The notes below the pieces were generated by a model, which worked only from the letters and a program-made list of their open reading frames with translations, ran no database searches and had not been told where the DNA came from. From Planctomycetota bacterium (lineage in GTDB: Bacteria; Planctomycetota; Phycisphaerae; Sedimentisphaerales; Anaerobacaceae), in assembly GCA_014384025.1 (NCBI GenBank), contig JACNGQ010000186.1:1-52754 (forward strand): 52,754 bases of DNA, read 5' to 3'. Made by a program: the position numbers and the translations under genes. How positions within the stretch are numbered: the first letter of the stretch is position 1; the number at the start of each line of letters is the position of its first letter. Of this stretch, positions 37,298 through 44,013 are shown in pieces.

Positions 37298-37788
37298 GTA
37301 GCTTCAATCTCTACAACACAATCAGGGTGGAATAATGAATTAACACCAATTAATGAAGTCGCTGGTTTGCAGCCTGCCTTTTCTAATCGCTCAATGAGTA
37401 CGTGTGCTGCTCTTCCAAAAGCCTGAACATCAGTTGTATAATATGTAAATCTAACGACATCAGAAAGCTTAAAATTCGCTTGCTCAAGTATTGATTCCAG
37501 ATTGTCAATAATCCGATTGATTTGTTTCTCCATATCACCTTTATGAAGTAGATTTCCTTCTCTATCTACTGATACTATACCAGCAGTAAAAAGCATACGT
37601 TGGGCATCTGTAATTTCATTCGCTTGAACAAAGCCAAATTTGTCTTGCCATGTCCATGGATTAATGATCCTTTTTTTCATAGTAGTAATCTTCTTATTTT
37701 GATCGGCATGTTGACTATCTCCACAACCGATTAGGCTCGCAAATAGTAAACATATTAGAACGCTTAGTAGCGAGTATTTCTTTTTCAT
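37285..37788 (-). CDS. RidA/YjgF family protein with lipoprotein signal
   Basis: 167 residues, AAAGGAG upstream. A lipoprotein signal ends in LIGC (Cys22), so anchoring in the envelope is predicted, followed by a Rid domain (RMLFTAGIVSVDREGN, MEKQINRIIDNLESILEQAN, DVVRFTYYTTDV, VVEIEATIVN). The catalytic Arg found in true RidA in P-A-R-S is replaced by PATSLIG, so 2-aminoacrylate deaminase activity is unlikely; this resembles Rid subgroups without that Arg. An internal ATG (residue 37) could give a cytosolic form. The gene is flanked on both sides by pieces of DUF3795 and condensation sequence, so it sits within a disrupted duplicate. Confidence 0.88.
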   Translation of the reverse strand: MKKKYSLLSVLICLLFASLIGCGDSQHADQNKKITTMKKRIINPWTWQDKFGFVQANEITDAQRMLFTAGIVSVDREGNLLHKGDMEKQINRIIDNLESILEQANFKLSDVVRFTYYTTDVQAFGRAAHVLIERLEKAGCKPATSLIGVNSLFHPDCVVEIEATIVN

Positions 37789-37819
37789 AATATTTCTCCT
37801 TTCAAATTATGGGGGTATT

Positions 37820-38031
37820 TTGCGGGCACATCTTCAGCGACATACGAACCGGCCCCGTCGTCATTGATTTACACGCGAACTCACAAAAATCGATGGCATG
37901 ATCTGAACTTCTCCAGTGCCGCCGCAATTCCTGAACGATCCACGGTACCTCTAATGCGGCCAACCATTACCACATTGAGCGGCAGCATTAATAGAATACG
38001 CTCACTTCCGATCTTGCGTCTGAAATTTATG
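37820..38031 (-). pseudogene. Remnant of a second condensation-domain gene (N-terminal part)
   Basis: About 210 bp match 40866-41079 at high identity. The minus frame reads NFRRKIGSERILLMLPLNVV, MVGRIRGTVDRS and ALEKFRSCHRFL, then a stop where the intact gene has HPFLGVRVQ. It has no start codon and is cut at GCGG, where the sequence switches to a 25-bp match with the middle of DUF3795 (37801-37825 against 39413-39437). It is clearly a decayed chimeric duplicate. Confidence 0.88.
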
Positions 38032-38041
38032 TCATGCCTGC

Positions 38042-39295
38042 TTACCATGCGTTCTTCTTAAACAATTCATCCAACCAATCAAATATCACTCGGTTGGCAC
38101 TCGTTCGGTTATCAAGCTGACAATGATCATCTGAACCGTCATTTTTCATAGAAAAAATATAAAGTTGTTTCTTTTTTGAGGAGATTGTTTCATAAAAATC
38201 ACGAGCCTGATCAATTAGCTCTTTTCCTTCATTTTCTCCCACGAGGGCTAAAGTCGGACAGGTAATTTTGTGCATTATATCACGCAAACACCACTTGTCA
38301 GGATCTTCTGAGAGTACTGCATTAAATAACTCTCTCGCGGAATATTGGCCCGCATATCCACTGTTCCACATTGCTAAGTACATCATCGACTTCATCAAAG
38401 GTGATTTTTTCATTTTAATCTCTGTCAGCCACGCCAAAAGATTTAGTGGAATCTTTATTTTATTAAGCATTGCCCTCTGCGCTCTGTTTATATCAATCAA
38501 CGGACTACTTGGAATTACGGCCTTTACTCGCTTCTCAAAAATGGCCACGCGCGATACAACATAACCTCCAAAACTATGTCCCGCTAACGCAATCCGCTCA
38601 TCAACTTCTGGAAGTTTTTCAAGCACATCAAATGCCGCCGAAAACGGTTTCTCCATATCGTGTCGCTTCACACAATCAGGATACAAGTGAACCGTGCCGC
38701 GATGCCCGGGAAACTCAAAAGTGAAAAAGTTATATCCTCGATCAACTGCCGCTTGCGCGCTCCAGTACCACACTTCCTCTCCACTCGAATCATTTCCTCC
38801 AACCGAAAACATCGTTGGACGTTTTTTCCCGGAATCATCTGGTGCCCAGAAGTATGCTGGCAATTGTTTCCCCTCAAATGGCACCTCAATAATCTGAATC
38901 GCCGGCTCAAACAACGGGCAAGCTTTGTGAAAACAATCACGGCTTCGTTTCCATAAATCATGAAACTTCGGGTGATAAGGAACTGCCGCATATTCACTCG
39001 CTCGGTAATAGTTCGATGCGCGCAAATACGCATCACGAGCACTTATTTTGTGACCTCTTTTCAGCGAATCTTGCGCTTCTTTTTCAACTCGCTTACCCAA
39101 CTCTTCCCACGCGTCAATCCATGTTTCAATATCACGTTCTTTAATTTTATCAACTACGCTCAAACAATCTCCGATGTCCGCTCCACCAGAATTGGCATAC
39201 TCTAAAGTTCGTTTAAAGAACCAATCCATTTCGACATCTTTGAATGTCCCTAGATTATTTGAGGAACGTGCAATTTTAAACTTTGCTTTTTTCAT
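38042..39295 (-). CDS. Alpha/beta hydrolase (FrsA/dipeptidyl-peptidase-like)
   Basis: 417 residues. A helical N-terminal part (about 150 residues: TLEYANSGGADIGDC, RDAYLRASNYYRASEYA) precedes the hydrolase core: RPTMFSVGGNDSSGEEVW, FEFPGHRGT, nucleophile AGHSFGGYV, acid near LVGENEGKEL and a His in GSDDHCQLDN. There is no signal peptide, so it is cytoplasmic. Family members are carboxylesterases or peptidases; the substrate is unknown. Its ATG overlaps the DUF3795 stop by ATGA (39292-39295), indicating coupled translation. It is followed downstream by the condensation remnant. Confidence 0.88.
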   Translation of the reverse strand: MKKAKFKIARSSNNLGTFKDVEMDWFFKRTLEYANSGGADIGDCLSVVDKIKERDIETWIDAWEELGKRVEKEAQDSLKRGHKISARDAYLRASNYYRASEYAAVPYHPKFHDLWKRSRDCFHKACPLFEPAIQIIEVPFEGKQLPAYFWAPDDSGKKRPTMFSVGGNDSSGEEVWYWSAQAAVDRGYNFFTFEFPGHRGTVHLYPDCVKRHDMEKPFSAAFDVLEKLPEVDERIALAGHSFGGYVVSRVAIFEKRVKAVIPSSPLIDINRAQRAMLNKIKIPLNLLAWLTEIKMKKSPLMKSMMYLAMWNSGYAGQYSARELFNAVLSEDPDKWCLRDIMHKITCPTLALVGENEGKELIDQARDFYETISSKKKQLYIFSMKNDGSDDHCQLDNRTSANRVIFDWLDELFKKNAW

Positions 39296-39723
39296 TCTAA
39301 CTGTCCTTTCCCTACAACAAATTGCCCTGTGTAATATTTTTTCCGAATGTCCCCGGCTTCTTCAATCCAGTTCTCAAGCCCAACCTTCTTAATCCGGCAG
39401 AGATTATAGATTTTCAGGTTATGAGGGTATTTTGCGGCTCCGTCAGCAACGGGAGCAAGAAGAGCGCATGGGAAATCATCACAATTGCAGCACAAGTCCA
39501 CACCCTTTGCTTTCACACAATTCAATGTTGCACATCCATCTGAAGATAGATGAAAATGATTCCCATCCTTTTGCAGGCAGCCTTTACAGGATATTTGATC
39601 CTTTGGAACTCCCAGTTTCTCTTGAATCAATTGGGCAAGCTCATCTGATAAGTTCTCTTCCTGGATTCCACAATTAAAACAGTCGAGACCGCACGGAGCA
39701 GTTAACTCATTCTTGTTTTCCAC
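39292..39723 (-). CDS. DUF3795 cysteine-rich protein
   Basis: 143 residues from GTG 39723, which has GAGAGGA 6 nt upstream; the frame opens at TTG 39744. It starts APCGLDCFNCGIQEEN and has further cysteines in ISCKGCLQKDG, CATLNCVKAKGVDLCCNCDDFPC, about twelve in all. The C-G-L-D-C start and arrangement fit DUF3795, small probable metal- or Fe-S-binding proteins of unknown function. It is coupled to the hydrolase downstream by ATGA overlap and lies immediately after the condensation gene. A short copy of its first codons also occurs at 37246. Confidence 0.87.
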   Translation of the reverse strand: MENKNELTAPCGLDCFNCGIQEENLSDELAQLIQEKLGVPKDQISCKGCLQKDGNHFHLSSDGCATLNCVKAKGVDLCCNCDDFPCALLAPVADGAAKYPHNLKIYNLCRIKKVGLENWIEEAGDIRKKYYTGQFVVGKGQLE

Positions 39724-39744
39724 ATTAAATCCTCTCAATTTCAA

Positions 39745-41124
39745 TTAACAATACCGTTGTAAACCAGTTTCCAGATACCCCATGGCAGCTTCCTTGAGAC
39801 GAGTGACATCACCAACAACGGATTCATTACTGGCCAGAATGATTGATAATCTCCCGCCAACCGTAATTACACCCACCATCTTTTCTTCGACATCTGAATA
39901 GAACAAAGGTCCGTAAACTGCCTCCAGCCGGTACGGCCCATAGGTTGTAGGAATGTCGAATCGGCCAACGTTGGTGAGCGCATATCCATACGTGATCTTG
40001 TGCCAACCCATCTTACTCAATAATCTTTTCGGCATGGCCTCATCCAACAGGCTGTACTTACGGAAGTAGATCGAATCGAGAAGCGTTGGGTGAACCATTT
40101 CTGAGAAAAACATTCGGAATAGGTTGGTCTTGGAGAGTTCTTTCGTGATCCTCGAATGCACCGTTCTTGCGTTGTCCCAGAAGGATTTCCGCCGAGAGTA
40201 CGGTAGTTTCACTGTCAGAGAGGAAGCATAGAACCCGAATGCCTCTCCTACCGATACATTTAGTTTGTTGCGTGTACTCACAGCCAGCGCCGAGCGCTTG
40301 CGATATCGCCGCCTGTCGCCCTGAACATCATATTGTGCAGCAAGGAATGCCGTCCACAGAGCTGTGTTGACCGTCACATTCTCAGCACGGCATCGTTCCA
40401 CCAGGCCTGCGGTTGTCCTAGGATCCATATCCCACGCTATCACCTGTATCGCAGAATTGTGTTTCCAGAACTCCTCATGCATTCGGCACATTTCCGACTC
40501 GGAAAAACGTATGTTCTTTGCCGCCCATTTCTTGTTGATTCTGGTCATAATGAACCGCAGAAGCGGATTAGTGGATGGAGGACTTGGCACTGTAGTACGG
40601 TCGATGGGCGGAGGATAAATTGAGCCATCAAAATCCTGTGTCGGTTCGGCAATGTATTTCAGCAGGTCACGGATAAGGTATCCCAGTGACATTCCATCGC
40701 AGATGGCGTGATGTCCGCATAGTATGATCTCGGACACATCCTCCGATTGAATGAGTGAACATCGCACCAGCGGTCCTGTCTCAATCGGAAATGGTGTGCG
40801 AAATTCTTCCTTTAAACGATCAATCCACTGTTCCTCGCATTGCCTTGGCTCTACATGAATCACAATTGCGGGCACATCTTCAGCGACATACGAACCGGTC
40901 CCGTCGTCATCGATTTGCACACGAACGCCCAAAAATGGATGGCGCGATCTGAGCTTCTCCAGTGCCGCTGCAATTCTTGAACGATCCACAGTACCTCGAA
41001 TGCGGCCAACCATTACAATATTTAACGGCAGCATCAATAATATGCGTTCACTGCCGATCTTGCGCCTGAAATTGGTCCTGTCTCTATTGTTCATAAGTAA
41101 TTCCAGTACTGCTGGATTATTCAT
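39745..41124 (-). CDS. Condensation-domain/PapA-like acyltransferase
   Basis: 459 residues. The catalytic motif GHHAICDGMSL (HHxxxDG, residues 138-144) and the second-lobe segments ALAVSTRNKLNVSVGEAFGFYASSL and YALTNVGRFDIP are typical of condensation domains, chloramphenicol-acetyltransferase-like enzymes and PapA-type acyltransferases. Without a peptidyl carrier protein or adenylation domain nearby it is more likely a stand-alone O/N-acyltransferase of lipid or metabolite assembly. Its ATG overlaps the methyltransferase stop (ATGA, 41121-41124), so the pair is coupled. A decayed copy of its N-terminus lies at 37820. Confidence 0.85.
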   Translation of the reverse strand: MNNPAVLELLMNNRDRTNFRRKIGSERILLMLPLNIVMVGRIRGTVDRSRIAAALEKLRSRHPFLGVRVQIDDDGTGSYVAEDVPAIVIHVEPRQCEEQWIDRLKEEFRTPFPIETGPLVRCSLIQSEDVSEIILCGHHAICDGMSLGYLIRDLLKYIAEPTQDFDGSIYPPPIDRTTVPSPPSTNPLLRFIMTRINKKWAAKNIRFSESEMCRMHEEFWKHNSAIQVIAWDMDPRTTAGLVERCRAENVTVNTALWTAFLAAQYDVQGDRRRYRKRSALAVSTRNKLNVSVGEAFGFYASSLTVKLPYSRRKSFWDNARTVHSRITKELSKTNLFRMFFSEMVHPTLLDSIYFRKYSLLDEAMPKRLLSKMGWHKITYGYALTNVGRFDIPTTYGPYRLEAVYGPLFYSDVEEKMVGVITVGGRLSIILASNESVVGDVTRLKEAAMGYLETGLQRYC

Positions 41125-41960
41125 TGCTTCTTTGCCACAATAGCCAATTCTGCTGATTCGGATGTAAAGGCTTTTCCCGCAACATCTGAGTATAGCTCTT
41201 CTACCTTGAAACCATTTTCTTCAAATTCACGCCTAAGTGAATCTTCACAGTAACACTGAAACCAGTTGTATACGATGCGCTGTCGGGATTCTTCAATGAT
41301 TGTGTATTTATCAAGTACCACTTTCTCTTTCTCGTATTTGAATGTGTTAACAAAACAATAATAGTCGTCTGGCGACCAAAATCCATTCAACTGATTCAGT
41401 TCGTAGGTTGCTGATTCTTCTCTTTGCTCAAAAATGTTTAAGGAATGCACATCGAGCAGCACAGAGCCGCCCGGCTTTAGCAGCGAGCTGAATTTAGAGA
41501 GCAGCTTTTTTCTCTGTTCTGGACTTAACACACAGAAATCACACATGATCATGATGATAAGGTCGAAGTGACTTGTTGCCTCAAAATCCAAATAGTTTGC
41601 ATGAACATAGTTTACTTTTAATCCTTTTTCAGCAGCTACCTTTTGTGCATACTTAAGGGAATTTTCTGAGAAATTAATCCCCGTGACAGTAGCGCCCCGT
41701 TCTGCCAACATATTTGCGTATAGCCCCGGGCCGCAGCCAAAATCAGCAATTTCAGTATTACTGCCTACCTGAAAATGAGAAACAATCCACTCCACTGACT
41801 GTTCGATAAAACTCTTTTTCCGAGATGAAAGATCGACTGATTCATTTAAATGGTATTCAAGCATTTGCTTTGATGTATGCTCATCAGTCCATAGCTCATC
41901 TGCGGTGTAAAACTGAAATGGTGCAGGTCGTGAATTTATATCTTTTAGTTCATTAAACAT
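41121..41960 (-). CDS. Class I SAM-dependent methyltransferase (copy 1)
   Basis: 279 residues from the second ATG at 41960, which aligns with the start of its paralogue and is 5 nt after GGAG. Motif I EIADFGCGPGLYANML (about 71-86), motif II VTGINFSEN, post motifs FDLIIMIMCDFCVL and LLKPGGSVLLDVHS. The N-terminal RPAPFQFYTADELWTDEHTS block is shared with copy 2. Substrate unknown. It is about 80% identical at DNA level over its length to the gene at 47618. Coupled by overlap to the condensation gene, it may methylate the same metabolite. Confidence 0.92.
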   Translation of the reverse strand: MFNELKDINSRPAPFQFYTADELWTDEHTSKQMLEYHLNESVDLSSRKKSFIEQSVEWIVSHFQVGSNTEIADFGCGPGLYANMLAERGATVTGINFSENSLKYAQKVAAEKGLKVNYVHANYLDFEATSHFDLIIMIMCDFCVLSPEQRKKLLSKFSSLLKPGGSVLLDVHSLNIFEQREESATYELNQLNGFWSPDDYYCFVNTFKYEKEKVVLDKYTIIEESRQRIVYNWFQCYCEDSLRREFEENGFKVEELYSDVAGKAFTSESAELAIVAKKQ

Positions 41961-42094
41961 CATGGCTCCATTCTTTTATTTCACTAAGCTTTCAATGTGT
42001 TTCAGGATATTTCATTCCAACAAACTTGTTGGCAATCATAAGACTTTTGCAGCATTTTTACCAGTACACATGTTCTCTACATCATTTGACGTGA

Positions 42095-42637
42095 TTACCT
42101 CAGCATCTCCGCAATCCTGGGACGGGTCCTTTTAATCCGCTCATAGTCCAGTTTCAATCCCAGTGGCTTAAGGCCCTTTCCAATGCTGTCATAGATACCT
42201 TTGATATCATCAAAAGGACCTGCAACGGTCTCCAACGCAGTCCGTCCAGCCTTGTTTAGTGCATTTTTGTCAGCGCCTTTGTCCAGCAGCGCCTTGACAA
42301 TCTCGGTGCGGCAAAAGAAAGCAGCGATATGAAGCGGAGTTGAGCCTTCGTTGTTTGTGATTTGCATATCAGCCCCGGCCTCAATCAACGCCCTTGCAAC
42401 TTCTGTCTTGCCGAATGTCACCGCAACAATCAGGGGACTGGATCCATACGCATCTTTCTTATTCAGCTCAGAACCCGCATTTATATGCTGACGAATCGCA
42501 TCAAGATTCCCCTGAAGGGCTGCCGCGTGGAGGCTTACACGCGGAGGCCTTTGTTCCTTGTCTGAATTCTCCTGCTTTGGGCAACCGGTCACGGCAAGGA
42601 GTATGACCAGAAGCATTGCTGTCGTTACGGTTTTCAT
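42095..42637 (-). CDS. Internal start: ankyrin-repeat lipoprotein
   Basis: The ATG at 42637 has GGAG 8 nt upstream and starts a canonical lipoprotein signal with lipobox AVTGC (Cys19), followed by three to four ankyrin repeats and a C-terminal tail; 180 residues. It is in the same frame as the acyltransferase with no stop between them. If used, it makes an independent envelope-anchored protein-interaction module. Alternatively it is only the C-terminal part of the fused protein. Confidence 0.55.
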   Translation of the reverse strand: MKTVTTAMLLVILLAVTGCPKQENSDKEQRPPRVSLHAAALQGNLDAIRQHINAGSELNKKDAYGSSPLIVAVTFGKTEVARALIEAGADMQITNNEGSTPLHIAAFFCRTEIVKALLDKGADKNALNKAGRTALETVAGPFDDIKGIYDSIGKGLKPLGLKLDYERIKRTRPRIAEMLR

Positions 42638-43786
42638 TGTTGATTTCTCCATTCTATTATTTAATATTTTCGAGGTAATGATTTTTCTATATAAAGAAAT
42701 TATCAAATTACTTGCACCAAAGGTCGAGACTGTTAAAAGCAGGAATTTTAATAGTGAAGGAATTGCAGTATTAAGCATGATTAATGCTATACCACCCATA
42801 ACGATTACGTGAATGATATAAACATAATAGGAATTCCTGTTCAGCTCTTTACTGATTTTTCCTTGTTTATTCAGATAGTATCTGAAAGTATTTATCATTA
42901 CGTATAGCATGCATAGCAATGAAAGATGAAAGCTCAGCCACAGGATCAATTTGTGGGTGATCTCTGAAACAATATAGTTACCTGGCTTGAACCAGGGATA
43001 GAGCAGGAAAAAGATGTAAGCAGTGATTGGGATCCAGGCAATCGAGTTCGCGATGTGGTAAAGCAGCTTGCTTTCAACCTTCGCGTCAAATACCTTCAGC
43101 TTAAAGCATAGAGCCCCCAGCAGGAAAACCATGAAGTATATCAATAACCTTTCATTTTGAAAATCGAGAAATCCGATTTTTGTCCAGCCCCGAAGGCCGA
43201 ATATATCCATGCCGGCGCTATAAACAAATCCAATTAGAAAGGTTGCCCAAACAGCTCTCTTCAGGGTAATCTTTGGGATCCTGACCTTTACTTTTGAAAA
43301 CAGCAGATAAAGGATGTTGAACAAAAATAGGACAGGTAAAAACCATAGCCAATTTTGACTCCAAATTCCATTGCTCCAGTGAAAGTAAGTAGTCCAGCTT
43401 TCTTGTGGTAAGTTTCGAGAATATAAAAATATAATTTTGTAAAGTGGAATTAACGTCAAAACAGCGATAACCCAGGGAATTATAAGTCTCTTAAATTTAG
43501 ATTTTAGAAATACATAACCTTTCTTATTTTTCATAGATAAAGGAGTAAAAAAACCTGAAATGAAAAATATGGTTGGCATCATAAAAATATCCATTATTAA
43601 AAATAGAAGACCAGACAAATTGTTGGTTGAAGGGTCGTCAACAATCCAGAAAGAAGCCCAGGTGCCGCTGCTTTCAGAAACGCCACCGGCATGAACTAAT
43701 ACCACTAAAAAAAACATGAAAATTCTTAGATTGTCTAAAAAGTAAATTCTGTTTCCCATGATTGTGCCTTTTTCTTTATTAGCCAT
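42095..43786 (-). CDS. Membrane acyltransferase (acyltransferase_3) fused in frame to an ankyrin lipoprotein
   Basis: 563 residues from ATG 43786, with GGAG 6 nt upstream; the frame extends to 43837 without a site. Residues 1-380 are an OafA/YrhL-like acyltransferase with about ten helices, beginning YFLDNLRIFMFFLVVLVHAGG (His motif) and FISGFF. Without a stop codon the frame continues into MEKSTMKTVTTAMLLVILLA, then VTGCPKQ, a complete lipoprotein signal, and three ankyrin repeats (LHAAALQGNLDAI, SSPLIVAVTFGKTEVARALIEAGAD, STPLHIAAFFCRTEIVKALLDKGAD). The junction suggests a recent deletion fusing two neighbouring genes. Both parts may also be made separately. Confidence 0.85.
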   Translation of the reverse strand: MANKEKGTIMGNRIYFLDNLRIFMFFLVVLVHAGGVSESSGTWASFWIVDDPSTNNLSGLLFLIMDIFMMPTIFFISGFFTPLSMKNKKGYVFLKSKFKRLIIPWVIAVLTLIPLYKIIFLYSRNLPQESWTTYFHWSNGIWSQNWLWFLPVLFLFNILYLLFSKVKVRIPKITLKRAVWATFLIGFVYSAGMDIFGLRGWTKIGFLDFQNERLLIYFMVFLLGALCFKLKVFDAKVESKLLYHIANSIAWIPITAYIFFLLYPWFKPGNYIVSEITHKLILWLSFHLSLLCMLYVMINTFRYYLNKQGKISKELNRNSYYVYIIHVIVMGGIALIMLNTAIPSLLKFLLLTVSTFGASNLIISLYRKIITSKILNNRMEKSTMKTVTTAMLLVILLAVTGCPKQENSDKEQRPPRVSLHAAALQGNLDAIRQHINAGSELNKKDAYGSSPLIVAVTFGKTEVARALIEAGADMQITNNEGSTPLHIAAFFCRTEIVKALLDKGADKNALNKAGRTALETVAGPFDDIKGIYDSIGKGLKPLGLKLDYERIKRTRPRIAEMLR

Positions 43787-43827
43787 CGTATTCTCCTTAC
43801 TTGTTTTGATTAACAATTCAAATATCA

Positions 43828-44006
43828 CATGAATCAATTTCCAATTTAGGTTTCATTCACTTATTCCTGAAAGAAACACGCCGGCTGGTTACAGAAAAAA
43901 TTTACATGTTTCGATGATTTGTGAAAAAAGGCTTGGTAAGGTCCTGGACGTCGATCACTTAATATCCGCGGCTACGCATGAACTTATAGATGGGATACCA
44001 ATAAAC
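43828..44006 (-). pseudogene. Remnant of a duplicated sigma factor/kinase junction
   Basis: The segment 43907-44006 matches 47274-47373, inside the ECF sigma gene, with small indels that destroy the frame. The part 43828-43900 matches 46674-46755, the spacer and start codon of the kinase gene. An internal part of about 500 bp, the rest of the sigma gene, is missing. The order is the same as in the intact locus, so this is a deleted tandem copy. Confidence 0.85.
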
Positions 44007-44013
44007 TTACGAT

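Noticed and set aside
42017-42032. Palindrome CCAACAA-AC-TTGTTGG
   Set aside because: Loop of only 2 nt and no clear promoter or gene edge; too short to claim as a site.
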